From Adhaeribacter pallidiroseus (GTDB lineage: Bacteria; Bacteroidota; Bacteroidia; Cytophagales; Hymenobacteraceae): a DNA stretch of 64,000 bases. The notes beneath the pieces are model-generated. The model saw only the letters and a list, made by a program, of their open reading frames with translations, did not search any database and had not been told where the DNA came from. Below are positions 27,355 through 37,115 of the stretch, piece by piece (positions within the stretch are counted from its first letter, which is position 1; each line of letters starts with the position of its first letter). The position numbers were made by a program, and so were the translations under genes. The DNA lies in contig NZ_QASA01000001.1 in NCBI RefSeq assembly GCF_003340495.1, positions 4,774,001 through 4,838,000 of the forward strand, read 5' to 3'.

Positions 27355-28686
27355 TTATTTGCTGCTGGTGCGGTTAGCGGCGGTCACGTTTTCTTTGGCA
27401 ATGGCGTGAATGGTATCTACTAAGCGGTCTAAATCTTTAATGGGAGTATATATGTGCGGGGTAATGCGCACACCACTAATATTTTCCCAAACCGTGGCCG
27501 ACGTATGAATGCGGGCGCGTTTAAATAATTCGCTGGCTACCTGCCCGGGCTCCATGCCTTTTAAGGCGAAAGTACATAAAGCTCCCGAAAACTCGGGTTT
27601 TAGGGAAGTTTGCGTGGAAAAACCCGGTACGTTCAGACATTTCTCTACCCAGTAATTTTTTAAAAAATGCAGCCGTTTCTGCTTGCGCTCGTTCCCGATG
27701 GTGTTGTGAAAATTGATGGCATGGCCAATCGCCATTTCGGTCGGGAAAGAGCGGGTACCCAGCCGTTCGAACTTGCGAATATCGGGGCTTTGCGGATCTT
27801 CGGGCGCCAGGAGCGGCCATAAGTCCTTGATACGAGCTTGCTTTACGTACAACATGCCGGTGCCAAACGGCGAGCAAAGCCATTTGTGTAAGCTGGTGCC
27901 GTAGTAATCGCCTTCTAAATCCGGAATTTTGTAATTAATATGGGCAAAAGAATGTGCCCCATCGATTATTACTTGAATGGTCGGACTGTGTTTTTTAGCG
28001 GCCCGGCTAATCAAAGCCGCCGGTAAAATTTGCCCCGACCAGTTCATCAGGTGCGTAATCATGACGGCTTTAGTTTGGGGCGTAAAAGCTGCTTTAAATT
28101 TGCTAACAATCAATTGATTATCCTCGATGGGTAAGTCCAGGGAGATAAATTTTAAAATTATGCCGTCGCGCTTTTCGCGTTGCTTCCAGGCGTTAATCAC
28201 GTTGGGGTAGTCTTGCTTAGTCAGGACCACTTCGTCGCCGCGTTGCAGGTTTATGCCGAAAATAATAGTTTCCAGAGCTTCGCTGGCGTTGCGGTTAATG
28301 GCAATTTCTTCGGGCGAGCAACCACCCAGATCGGCTAATTTCATCCGGACTGCTTCGCGGGCTTCGTCTAAGGTGCGCCACATGTAATAGCTGGGGGCTT
28401 CGTTGCTCAGGCGGTTATACCGGTCGAGGGCATCCTGCACCACAATAGGCTGTGGACTTACCCCACCGTTGTTCAGGTTAATAATGTTGGGCGAAACCGA
28501 ATAGGCTTGCTGAATAAAACTCCAGTAATCTTCGTCGCGGGTTACATCTTCGGCCGCGGCAACTTCCGGAATAATTAAACCCGTTTCGGTTTTCCAGGCT
28601 ACCAACGCCGGACTAACGCTCAGCAAACCAGCCAAACCACCTATTTTTCGAACAAAGTTTCTTCTGGAATTTGAGTTATCCGGCAT
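27355..28686 (-). CDS. Tat-exported class V PLP enzyme, isopenicillin-N-epimerase-like
   Basis: A 443-residue aminotransferase class V enzyme. The N-terminus MPDNSNSRRNFVRKIGGLAG is a twin-arginine signal. The body has INLNNGGVSPQP, ATEAL-type INRNASEALETIIFGI, MITHLMNWSGQILP, the PLP-binding DGAHSFAH, and the PLP lysine in GTSLHKWLCSPFGTGMLY. The ending ISGVRITPHIYTPIKDLDRL is typical of the CefD/NifS-like branch. Related enzymes epimerise, desulfurate or beta-eliminate amino acids; the reaction here is not settled. It is the third exported PLP or flavin enzyme in the cluster and ends 45 bases from a terminator. Confidence 0.85.
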   Translation of the reverse strand: MPDNSNSRRNFVRKIGGLAGLLSVSPALVAWKTETGLIIPEVAAAEDVTRDEDYWSFIQQAYSVSPNIINLNNGGVSPQPIVVQDALDRYNRLSNEAPSYYMWRTLDEAREAVRMKLADLGGCSPEEIAINRNASEALETIIFGINLQRGDEVVLTKQDYPNVINAWKQREKRDGIILKFISLDLPIEDNQLIVSKFKAAFTPQTKAVMITHLMNWSGQILPAALISRAAKKHSPTIQVIIDGAHSFAHINYKIPDLEGDYYGTSLHKWLCSPFGTGMLYVKQARIKDLWPLLAPEDPQSPDIRKFERLGTRSFPTEMAIGHAINFHNTIGNERKQKRLHFLKNYWVEKCLNVPGFSTQTSLKPEFSGALCTFALKGMEPGQVASELFKRARIHTSATVWENISGVRITPHIYTPIKDLDRLVDTIHAIAKENVTAANRTSSK

Positions 28687-28965
28687 GAGAATTACTGATT
28701 TTTAGTGGTAGGTTTTCCGTTTTAAAAATGATTTTTATTATAATTCAACTGCTCAAAGCCTCAGCTATACTTCTTCTTACATTAATATAAAAATAATTTG
28801 CTACAATAACGACTAGTTATCTAATTAGAAGGGAAATCAACTACACCAACCCTTCCTTATCTAAGGCGGGGAGCTTTTTTTCAGATGCCATTTACTAGAG
28901 TAAGTTTGTGGAAGTTATCCTCCCCCTACCCCTTCCGAAGCGGAACTAGTACGTTCTAATTCTAT

Positions 28966-29411
28966 CGCGAGCGTCCTCGCTCGTGATGACCATCGTTCGG
29001 CCTCTGGCCGGTGGTAAGTTTAGGTTGTTAGCCTTTTATTCAAGTTTATCGGTTTGCCCGGCCAGAGGCCTCCTACATAGTAAGACACGAGCGAGGACGC
29101 TCGCGCCAGCGTGGATTAGTATGGCAGCAATTAGTTTTTTAAAATTGTGCTAGCTAGCTATGCAACATACAGCCTAAGCCCGGTGCAAAAGAATGACGCT
29201 AAACTGTTCGAGCGTTCAGCGAGTTTTTAGCGTCTTGACTTTTTTGGTTCTTTTTGTGTCAAGACAAAAAGAACAAATACCTAAACTATGAAACAACATC
29301 ACTAGGATACCAATGCTACAGTCTCCGCTATGCGAACAATGATTTTAGATTTATCTGCCTTGATCTGATTTAAAAGTCACGGAAGTAACTTCCGCGCCAT
29401 AGTATGCTATA
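28966..29411. repeat. Composite dispersed repeat, copy A
   Basis: Three blocks occur in the same order as at 44209-44774. (1) 28966-29105 has perfect 20-bp terminal inverted repeats starting CGCGAGCGTCC, with a nested 11-bp pair CCTCTGGCCGG/CCGGCCAGAGG. (2) 29194-29297 starts TGACGCTAAACTGTTC and holds the hairpin GTTCTTTTTGT/ACAAAAAGAAC. (3) 29373-29411 starts AAAGTCACGGAAGTAA. It fills most of the 763-base gap 28687-29449; no gene is seen there. Confidence 0.75.
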
Positions 29412-29449
29412 CTTTGCTTTATCTCTTAAAGAAGTTTAAGGCTAACGAC

Positions 29450-30574
29450 TTAACTCCGCATTCCCATCATCGCATCATTTAATGCAGCAATTACAATCTT
29501 AGTTTGCTCCGGATTAGGAGTCGTGTTCCAGTTATTGCGAATCGCATTGCCGCCCAGCACTAAACCATCTTTCCGGGGAATAATATACCCGTTGGGCGTG
29601 CTTAAGCGGTAATTGATTTCGGGTTGCGGAATCAGGAAAGATAATTGACCCGAAATAGGCATTAAGTTTTGGTCGTTGAACAAGGTTTTGGCACCTAGGC
29701 CGGTGCAGTTTACGACGCAATCTTCCCACAAAGCATCCACCTCTTCCAGGGTTTTAAACTCCTGCACTTGAATTTTGCCGCCAAATTTTAAAAAATCATC
29801 GGTGAGCAGGCGCAGGTAAGCCGGAATGTTGAAAACCATGTTGGGTTGGTTCACCACTTCTTTGGCCCGGAACGGGTGTTCACGGCGGGTTAGCTCGATG
29901 GGTTCTGGCAATTGTCCTTTAATGTGCAGTTTAGGTTCTTCTTTGTGCGTGCGACCGCCAATGATAAAATGATCGATCCAGGTAACAATATCGCCTAAAC
30001 CCAACAGGTTTTGGTACGTCCGGAAAGAATAGGTGCAGGCTTGCTCCCACAAAGCTTTAAATTCTGGAGTAACGTGCTCGTCCTCGCAGAGCAAATGCGC
30101 CGGCGACCAGGTGCCGGTAGCCATGCTGGACGTAACTTTTGGCCATAATTCTTTGTCGTAAATGGTGACAGTTTTGCCTTGTTCTTGGAGCAAACGGGCG
30201 GTAGTTAACCCCACAATGCCACAGCCAATTACCGCAATTTCTTTTTTACCGGTAGCCGCAGCGTTATTGGCGGCAATCTGGCCGGTGCCCCAGGAAAGCG
30301 AGAAGCCGCTGCCGCCGTGCCCGTAATTATGCACAATGGTTTTGTTACCCAGCATTTCTACGTCCAACCGGGGACCCAGAAGCCGGTAAGGCCGCAGCCC
30401 TACCGTTTCTTTCACGACCCGGTCCGGCGAAATCCGGACGCGCGGCAAGCGCCGGGAGCCCGCACTGGTGGCGCTACCGCGGTAAAGATTATTGGCCGGC
30501 GCACAAGAACCAGCCCCCATGGCCAAAGCCAGCCCGAGTGCCCCGGATTTTAACAGAAAATCTCTTCTATGCAT
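29450..30574 (-). CDS. Tat-exported D-amino-acid-oxidase-like protein, circularly permuted
   Basis: A 374-residue FAD enzyme. MHRRDFLLKSGALGLALAMG is a twin-arginine signal, with a possible lipobox at AGSC24. The FAD motif IAVIGCGIVGLTTARLL is not at the N-terminus but at residues 113-129. Before it lie GLRPYR (59-64) and VHNYGHGGSGFSLSWG (81-96), which in ordinary D-amino-acid oxidases come at the C-terminus. The protein ends just after PNGYIIPRKDGLVLGG, the substrate-Tyr segment that normally precedes the GxRPxR motif. So the motif order equals a circular permutation. It would oxidise D-amino acids or similar to imines. It lies 20 bases after a lipoprotein gene downstream of SusD/SusC. Confidence 0.85.
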   Translation of the reverse strand: MHRRDFLLKSGALGLALAMGAGSCAPANNLYRGSATSAGSRRLPRVRISPDRVVKETVGLRPYRLLGPRLDVEMLGNKTIVHNYGHGGSGFSLSWGTGQIAANNAAATGKKEIAVIGCGIVGLTTARLLQEQGKTVTIYDKELWPKVTSSMATGTWSPAHLLCEDEHVTPEFKALWEQACTYSFRTYQNLLGLGDIVTWIDHFIIGGRTHKEEPKLHIKGQLPEPIELTRREHPFRAKEVVNQPNMVFNIPAYLRLLTDDFLKFGGKIQVQEFKTLEEVDALWEDCVVNCTGLGAKTLFNDQNLMPISGQLSFLIPQPEINYRLSTPNGYIIPRKDGLVLGGNAIRNNWNTTPNPEQTKIVIAALNDAMMGMRS

Positions 30575-30594
30575 GTTGGGTAGCGTTTTTTAAA

Positions 30595-31035
30595 TTATTT
30601 TACTACTACCCGACTTGTTTTGGTAAAAGCCTGTCCTTTGTGCGAACCCGACCATTCCAGCACTAGGAATTTACCGGCTGTGGGAGCAGCTAATCCCAGT
30701 TCGGCCCAGGTTTTTTCCATGCTTACCTGACCCGCTGCATCGGTGGTTAGCTCGGTAATGGCCGCATTATTCAGCATTACTTTCACAGCTAAACCAGTTA
30801 CCGGGATAGTATCGATGCCTACCTTGTTATCCAGAATGCCACTTTTATCTAGTTCGTAAATGCCCGTGGTTACTTTTACCGGCTCGGTAGCCAAAAAGCT
30901 GGACCCAGATACGGTAACTAATACCGGCGATACTACCCGGTCTACTACCAGTTCGTCTTCTTTTTCGCAGCTCATTAAGAAAAAGCTCAGGGCAAAAAGC
31001 AGGGTATAAAATTTATGCAGATGATTTATTTTCAT
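30595..31035 (-). CDS. Small lipoprotein downstream of SusD
   Basis: A 146-residue protein with a lipoprotein signal: MKINHLHKFYTLLFALSFFL then M-S-C23-EKEDE. The mature part is a beta-rich domain with three VKV or VTV-type strands, one near LVTVSGSSFLATEPVKVT, and a tail KGQAFTKTSRVVVK. I do not recognise a family; an Ig-like fold is plausible. It lies 47 bases after susD and 20 before the oxidase gene, so all are likely one transcript. Probably an outer-membrane accessory of the SusCD pair. Confidence 0.7.
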   Translation of the reverse strand: MKINHLHKFYTLLFALSFFLMSCEKEDELVVDRVVSPVLVTVSGSSFLATEPVKVTTGIYELDKSGILDNKVGIDTIPVTGLAVKVMLNNAAITELTTDAAGQVSMEKTWAELGLAAPTAGKFLVLEWSGSHKGQAFTKTSRVVVK

Positions 31036-31082
31036 GATTGATACGCTTAGAATTTAAAATTTTTAAATTTTTACCAGGCTAA

Positions 31083-32552
31083 CTACTCTACCCACCACAT
31101 TTTGGTTTTTTTGTCGTCGGCGCCGCCGTTTAAAGAAATGCCGGCATCTAACTGAGATTTGTTCAGCGAGTATTCGGTAGATGGATACTGCAAACGGGTA
31201 GGCAATACCCCATCGTTCAGGAAGATAGCCCGGGTATCGGGGTTAGGCAGAACCGGGTAACCGGTGCGGCGGTATTCGGTCCAAGCCTCAATACCTTGAC
31301 CAAACAGCGCAATCCATTTTTGAGTGAGAATGTTTTCTTTGGTGGCCGATCCGGCCGTTGCCAAATAATCGGCGGGCATGGTTAAACCGTACTGATTAAA
31401 GGAAGCGGCAATAGCTTGTTCGTAATACATCTGAGCATCACCGGTAATGTCGCCGTCAACGGCAGCTTCGGCCAGGGTAAAGAGCAATTCGGAATAGCTC
31501 ATGATAACACTGGGCGTGGTAGTCTGCAAGAAGTACGTTCCAATCTTGGCGCTGGTAGCCAGGTAAGTGGTGGCAATCGCATCGGGCAAACCGTTCGGGA
31601 TGCCAATGTATTGGTTATTCACCGGCTGGCCGTAAACCGCTAAGCGCGGATCGTTCAAGGCTTGCAGTTTATCTACCAAGGTTTTGCTCAAGTTCCAGTC
31701 AGTACGGCTTTCCTGAATCATTACCTGGTTCCACTCGTTGTTGCTGGGTAAACCGTTGGCGTTTTTCAGCACTGCGTAATCGGCGTTGCTGGAGAAAATC
31801 GGGTATTTGGCCGGATCGCCTAAAATTTCGGCCATAATAGCCCGCGACTCGGCTGGCTTTTTGGCAGCTTGCCGGTTGGCTAGTTTTAAACGCAGCGAGT
31901 TGGCAAACTTCTTCCACATGTCAATTTTGCCGCCGAACATAATGTCTCCCGAAATAGCCGGACCACCAACCGTTAACTTTTCGTTGGCAATTTTTAAAGC
32001 TTCCAGCAAACCGGCATAAACCGCTTCCTGCGAATCGTACTTCGGTGTGTAAATCGGGGTTTCGGCGGTACCTTGTAAAGCTTCGGTATAAGGAATAGCG
32101 CCGTAAATATCGGTTAATAACGAAAATACCCAGGAACGCATTACCAAGGCGGCGCCTTCGTAGTTGGCATTCGGTGCGGTTCCTTCCGGGCCGGATTGCA
32201 CAATAATCCGCTGGAAGTTTTGCAGGGCGTCGTTGTAAAAGCCTTTCCAGTTATTGGTGTAATAAGCCGGGCTCATGTTGTAGTTATCGCCTTCGTCGGA
32301 GTAAATATTGCGGGCCAGGTACTGCACCCACAGCATGCCGCCATCCAGGTTGATGCGCTCAAAACGCGCCCGGTGTCCCCAGTAACGGTCCACGCTCGAC
32401 TCAATGCCGTTGGGCAGCAATACCGCCGAACTTACCGCCGAGGGTTTGTTGGGGCTCACGTTCATGGATTCGAAGTCTTTGGTACAGGCACTCGCCATAA
32501 AAGCTCCGGCAACTACGTACGAGGCTATTTTGATTTTGGAATATATTTTCAT
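31083..32552 (-). CDS. SusD/RagB-like outer-membrane lipoprotein
   Basis: A 489-residue nutrient-binding lipoprotein. The signal ends VVAGAFMASAC23. The family pattern is clear: SPNKPSAV near the start, helical TPR-like stretches, SYSELLFTLAEAAVDGDITGDAQMYYEQAI, then WIALFGQGIEAWTEYRRTGYPVLPNPDT and PTRLQYPSTEYSLNKSQLD (SusD-like_2 type). It would sit on the SusC barrel and hand it a ligand. The exported amine enzymes downstream hint at a nitrogen-bearing ligand such as a peptide or amino compound; this is inference. Confidence 0.9.
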   Translation of the reverse strand: MKIYSKIKIASYVVAGAFMASACTKDFESMNVSPNKPSAVSSAVLLPNGIESSVDRYWGHRARFERINLDGGMLWVQYLARNIYSDEGDNYNMSPAYYTNNWKGFYNDALQNFQRIIVQSGPEGTAPNANYEGAALVMRSWVFSLLTDIYGAIPYTEALQGTAETPIYTPKYDSQEAVYAGLLEALKIANEKLTVGGPAISGDIMFGGKIDMWKKFANSLRLKLANRQAAKKPAESRAIMAEILGDPAKYPIFSSNADYAVLKNANGLPSNNEWNQVMIQESRTDWNLSKTLVDKLQALNDPRLAVYGQPVNNQYIGIPNGLPDAIATTYLATSAKIGTYFLQTTTPSVIMSYSELLFTLAEAAVDGDITGDAQMYYEQAIAASFNQYGLTMPADYLATAGSATKENILTQKWIALFGQGIEAWTEYRRTGYPVLPNPDTRAIFLNDGVLPTRLQYPSTEYSLNKSQLDAGISLNGGADDKKTKMWWVE

Positions 32553-32600
32553 CGGATCTGTCTTTTTAAAATATTTAGATTTTAATGGTAGAAGGTGTTG

Positions 32601-32696
32601 GCCCCACCCTAAATCCCTCCCCGGTGGAGAGGGACTTGAAAAAGCTCCTTGGCTGGCACCCCTTCTCTACCGGAGAAGGGGCCGGGGGATGAGGCT
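32601..32696. repeat. Double hairpin repeat between susC and susD
   Basis: Two hairpins lie side by side: CCCTCCCCGGTGGAGAGGG (32615-32633) and CCCCTTCTCTACCGGAGAAG followed by GGG (32659-32681), then CCGGGGGATGAGG. The second matches 23356-23397. It separates the SusC stop from the SusD start and could lower readthrough from susC to susD, as hairpins between such genes often do. Confidence 0.7.
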
Positions 32697-32703
32697 GCCA
32701 TTT

Positions 32704-35700
32704 CTAGAATTTCACATCCAGGCTCATCCCGAAGCTGCGGCTATTTGGCAACTGGCCGTAAGTAAAACCTTGCGCGTTACCACCTTGTGAATCTACTTCC
32801 GGATCAATGTGCGGGGTATTCTTGAACAAAATAGCCAGGTTACGACCAACGAACGAGATACGGGCAGATTGCGCTCTAATGGATTTAGTTAGGAATGCCG
32901 GCAGTTGGTAGCCTAAGCTTACTTCGCGTAATTTCACGTAGCTGGCATCAAAAATCGCGGATTCGTGGTAGGTACGCGGATTGTTGTAGCTGTAGAAAAG
33001 TTTGGCATCGGCAATTACATCGTTGGGCACGTAAACCGGAGCATCGGCAGTTCCTACGTTTTTCACACCTTTACCAATTACGCCTTCTTCGCGACCTACG
33101 GCCGTTTCGGCATATTGGCCGGTCCAGCGGGCAGTGCCGGTTCCTTCGTCGTAAATATCACCGCCTTTCCGAACATCAATTAAAGCGCTTAGCGTAACAC
33201 CTTTAAAAGTGAACGAGTTAGAAAGACCACCAATCCAATCCGGCTGAATGTTGCCCAGTACTTTTTGACCTGGCGCTACTAAGGGCGTACCGCGTTCTTT
33301 GTCATATACAATCTGGCCATCGGGAGAGCGTAAAAACGCGGTGCCGTAGAAAGTACCGTAAGGCTGACCAACCCGGGCTTCGGTAGAAAGTCCGCGGGTG
33401 GTGTAAAGCGTGTAAGTGGTTAAACCTTCGGCCAGTTCTACTACTTCGCTGCGGTTACGGGCGTAGTTTACCGAAACATCCCACTGGAAGCTGTTGGCTA
33501 ATTGCACCGGCGTACCGCTTAACATTAATTCGACGCCTTTGTTGGTAACCTCACCGGCATTTAAAAAGCGACGGTTATAACCGGTAGCCTTGGAAATTTC
33601 TACCCCTAAAATCTGGTCTTTGGTGCTCTTAGTGTAGTAAGTCGCGTCTAAGCTAATTTTGCCTCCTAAGAAACGAAGATCCGCCCCTATTTCCTGACCG
33701 GTCGTAATTTCGGGTTTTAATGCGGCGTTGTTAATATCAGTGCTTTCGCCAAAGCTCGGCACAGCGCCGTTCCACGGCGATTTTGCATCGTATACCTGGT
33801 ACAACTGGTACGGATCAGCATCGTTCCCTACCTGCGCCCAGCTGGCTCGTACTTTCGCAAAAGATAAAGCCTTGCCGCTGATACCCAGTAAATCGGTAAC
33901 TACCGCGCTCACCGACACGGATGGATAGAAGAAGGAATTTTTGTTGATGGGTAGGGTACTCGACCAATCGTTACGGCCGGTTACATCCAGGAACAAAGAG
34001 TTACGGAAGCCAAACTGAGCCGCGGCAAAAAGGCTTTGTACGTTAAACTCCTGCGTTTCGCTTTGATTAGTATTAGGGCTAGCATTATTGTTGAGCGTAT
34101 ACAGCCGATCGATTACTAATTGCTCTACTTGCGCAAAGCTTCGTTTGTAGAAATTGCTGCGGTAAATACCGCCCACCTGGCCATTAAACGAGAAATCTGG
34201 TCCAAAATCTTGCTTGTAAGTCAGCATAGCATCGTGGTTGGTTTCCTGGCTGCGCAGCACTTCTTCGTTAAATTGGCCAGCCCGGAAGTTGCCACCCGAA
34301 ATCCGTTCGAAGCGAGTAACATTGGTTCGGGTATCGCTCCAGAAGTCCGTACCGCTTCTAATCATCAAGCTAAATTTATCGTTGAAATCATACGAAATAG
34401 ACATATTCCCCCGTATTCTGTCTTTGTCGTTGGCATAGGTAAGAAACTCCTCGTTGTAAAAGGGATTAACAAAAAAAGTATGTTGCCAGTTAGGCGGCAG
34501 GTTATCGCCGGGTAATTGGTTATGCACCCCCACGTAATCGCGCCAGTTCTTCAACTGATCCCAGGAAACGGAGCGGTGCGCCCAAATAAAATCCTGACTC
34601 GACTGAAAAGATCTATTATCAGATCCTGATTTGATATACTCGGCACTAACAGTAGCCTTTAATTTAGAAGTGAGATTATAAGAAGAGTTCAGGTTAATAT
34701 TGTTTCTTTTAAAATCGTTGTTAAACATTATACCCTTTTGATCCAGGCGACCTATTGACAAACGAAAGCTGCCTTTATCGTTGCCTCCGACCAGGGCTAC
34801 TGAATTAAAAAACGTCTTTCCAGTTTCCCAATATTCTTCCCAGTTATCGGGATGCGGCGTTAAAGGGGCTACATTATCACCGGTCCACCATTGGCGCACC
34901 AAGCGGCCATCCATGGGCGCTCCCCAGCTTTCGTCGGTACCTTCGGTACCGTTCAATGGGGCATTGGGGCCATAAGCGGCGCGGTATTGCTCTATTTCCA
35001 AAGGATCGGTGATAGCACCGCTGCGGCCATTGTTAAACCACGTGCGGTAGCCATTACCACCTCCATAAGTATCCTGAAAATCTGGCTTTACTAAGGGTCG
35101 CTCGAAGGTGGCGCTGGAGCTAATTTCTACCCCAATGCCTTTGGTACCCGCTCCGTTTTTAGTTGTAATTAAAATAACACCGTTGGCCGCCCGGGAGCCA
35201 TATAAAGCCGCCGCATTAGGCCCTTTCAGGATAGACATGGAAGCAATGTTTTCCGGGTTAACTTCCGAGATACCACCCCCAAAGCGGCTTTCATTTCTGG
35301 TGCGCTGTCCGGTTGTTGGATCAACTCCTAACGTATTAGCTTGTTGAATAGGCACCCCATCTACAACCACTAACGGCTGGTTGTTGCGGCTTACTGAGCC
35401 CATACCCCGAATAACGATATTCGAACTGCTTCCCGGTCCGCCATTGCTGTTTACCTGTACCCCGGCCACCCGGCCCGATAGATTATTTACCACATTAGAA
35501 GATTTTACTTCGGCCAGTTTACTGCCGCTCACTTCCTGAATGGTATAACCCAAGGCTTTTTTCTCTCTTTCGATACCAAAGGCAGTTACTACTACTTCGC
35601 CTAATTGGGTAGCATCGGTAGCTAGGCTTACGTTAATGCTAGTTTTACCACCAACGGCAATTTCCTGGGACGTATACCCAATAAAAGAAAATACTAAGGT

Positions 35701-35901
35701 GCTGGTAGGCGGGCATTCTAAAGAATACATTCCTTCTGCGTTACTAACGGTTCCGGTGGTAGTACCTTTTACCAACACGGTTACTCCTGGTAAGGGTAAA
35801 TCAGCATCTACTATTTTACCGGTGACTTTAATGGGCTGCTGCGCCAGTACCGGCGACAGGGCTAGGGTAACAAGGGCATACAAGAGTAGTAATCGCTTCA
35901 T
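32704..35901 (-). CDS. SusC/RagA-family TonB-linked outer-membrane transporter
   Basis: I chose ATG 35901 (MKRLLLLYALVTLALSPVLA), a proper signal peptide; an upstream in-frame start at 36009 would put a charged leader ahead of it. The product is about 1,065 residues. It has a CarboxypepD_reg-like domain (VTGKIVDADLPLPGVTVLVK, then FSFIGYTSQEI), the plug domain (LGEVVVTAFGIEREKKALGY, IRGMGSVSRNNQPLVVVDGV, MSILKGPNAAALYGSRAANG), and a beta-barrel ending FGMSLDVKF. It imports a ligand with TonB energy, with SusD as partner. The operon susC-susD-lipoprotein-oxidase is on the minus strand. Confidence 0.92.
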   Translation of the reverse strand: MKRLLLLYALVTLALSPVLAQQPIKVTGKIVDADLPLPGVTVLVKGTTTGTVSNAEGMYSLECPPTSTLVFSFIGYTSQEIAVGGKTSINVSLATDATQLGEVVVTAFGIEREKKALGYTIQEVSGSKLAEVKSSNVVNNLSGRVAGVQVNSNGGPGSSSNIVIRGMGSVSRNNQPLVVVDGVPIQQANTLGVDPTTGQRTRNESRFGGGISEVNPENIASMSILKGPNAAALYGSRAANGVILITTKNGAGTKGIGVEISSSATFERPLVKPDFQDTYGGGNGYRTWFNNGRSGAITDPLEIEQYRAAYGPNAPLNGTEGTDESWGAPMDGRLVRQWWTGDNVAPLTPHPDNWEEYWETGKTFFNSVALVGGNDKGSFRLSIGRLDQKGIMFNNDFKRNNINLNSSYNLTSKLKATVSAEYIKSGSDNRSFQSSQDFIWAHRSVSWDQLKNWRDYVGVHNQLPGDNLPPNWQHTFFVNPFYNEEFLTYANDKDRIRGNMSISYDFNDKFSLMIRSGTDFWSDTRTNVTRFERISGGNFRAGQFNEEVLRSQETNHDAMLTYKQDFGPDFSFNGQVGGIYRSNFYKRSFAQVEQLVIDRLYTLNNNASPNTNQSETQEFNVQSLFAAAQFGFRNSLFLDVTGRNDWSSTLPINKNSFFYPSVSVSAVVTDLLGISGKALSFAKVRASWAQVGNDADPYQLYQVYDAKSPWNGAVPSFGESTDINNAALKPEITTGQEIGADLRFLGGKISLDATYYTKSTKDQILGVEISKATGYNRRFLNAGEVTNKGVELMLSGTPVQLANSFQWDVSVNYARNRSEVVELAEGLTTYTLYTTRGLSTEARVGQPYGTFYGTAFLRSPDGQIVYDKERGTPLVAPGQKVLGNIQPDWIGGLSNSFTFKGVTLSALIDVRKGGDIYDEGTGTARWTGQYAETAVGREEGVIGKGVKNVGTADAPVYVPNDVIADAKLFYSYNNPRTYHESAIFDASYVKLREVSLGYQLPAFLTKSIRAQSARISFVGRNLAILFKNTPHIDPEVDSQGGNAQGFTYGQLPNSRSFGMSLDVKF

Positions 35902-37115
35902 AAATCTTAATTTTAATGATGGGTGTTGTTTTTGTGTAGACAAGTAATTAATGGCAATGCGTAAACCGCACTCCTTTCCAGCGAAAGGCTTTAAAACATA
36001 GGTTGGCATCCGGGTTATGGCGTATTACAATGGGCAAAAATTATCTGACTCCCGACAAAAGCTGCCTGAGAATAGGAAATAACCGGAAACGTGGCGCGTA
36101 AAAATCAGGACTGAATCAACTCCGGATAACAGAATTGTTCAAAATAGCACGAAACTGTTTGTACCGGACAAGAACCAAATTAACCTTCAGGTTAACAGTT
36201 CTTAATAATAGATATTAGTAGCTTTTTACAAGATTTATTTTTCAAATCAATTCAAGGATTTTACCATTTTTGTTAATAGATCTAAAATTTACTTTTAGTA
36301 TCAGGTCCTTGTCTGCTTCGGGTTTTACAAAGCTACTGCTTTTTTGTTTTTACGGCTGGCTCGCCGGCCAGCATAAGAAGATTTGTACTTGTCTCTCCAT
36401 AATTTTCTCCCGGAAATAAAACTTTTTTTAATTTTTTAAAAAATCTGCCATAAACCACTCAGGTATAAAAAGCATCAACGTTGGCCAGACACAAAAGCTT
36501 TTCAGAGTTCTTAATAATTAAACAAATGTTTTATTGTTAATTATTGATTTGATACTATGCATAGTTACAAATAATTAATTAAAGTGAAAATATCATTGAA
36601 AAATTTACAAATCATCCAACTAACAGCTATAAAATTCTGACTTTAAAGTCCTTCGTTCATTATATTTCAGAAAACCCTTTAAAATCCAGCCCTATTTTTG
36701 AAATAATTCAAAAACATTCAACATTATATATTTTAAAATTATCGAAATACACCTTAAAATTTAAGGCCACTTACCTGATTTTTAATGTTTATTCATAAAT
36801 AACACACAAAATTTAAAGTGTATTTTATAAAATATATATGTTTACTTGATAGAATACTTAAAAAACAAATCATTACTTACTGATTTTTATCTATAAGTAT
36901 CATTACCCTGTCAAATAATAAAGCACTTCCGGTTTTTTTAGTTTTTTACTGGTGTTTACCTAAACTTAACTTAGGGGTAATATTCGGCTAATACTTCCTT
37001 CGTAGTTTTAAATGTTGAGAAATACAGCTGTTACGGTGTTCTGTTTGATCTCTTTTAAATCAAGCTTGTAATGGTAGAGCAGTTTCTTAATCAAAATTTA
37101 AAAATCGGAAGTACT
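35902..37115. other. 1.2-kb AT-rich gap without a recognised gene
   Basis: It separates susC from divergent plus-strand genes, so it should hold the susC promoter region. Bases 36200-36900 are very AT-rich with many short stop-filled frames. A small hairpin GCTGGC/GCCAGC lies near 36353-36373. I see no coding region, RNA gene or repeat family shared with the rest of the window. Confidence 0.5.

Noticed and set aside
35902-36009. Upstream start for SusC
   Set aside because: It would place 36 charged residues before the signal peptide; ATG 35901 starts with a proper signal.
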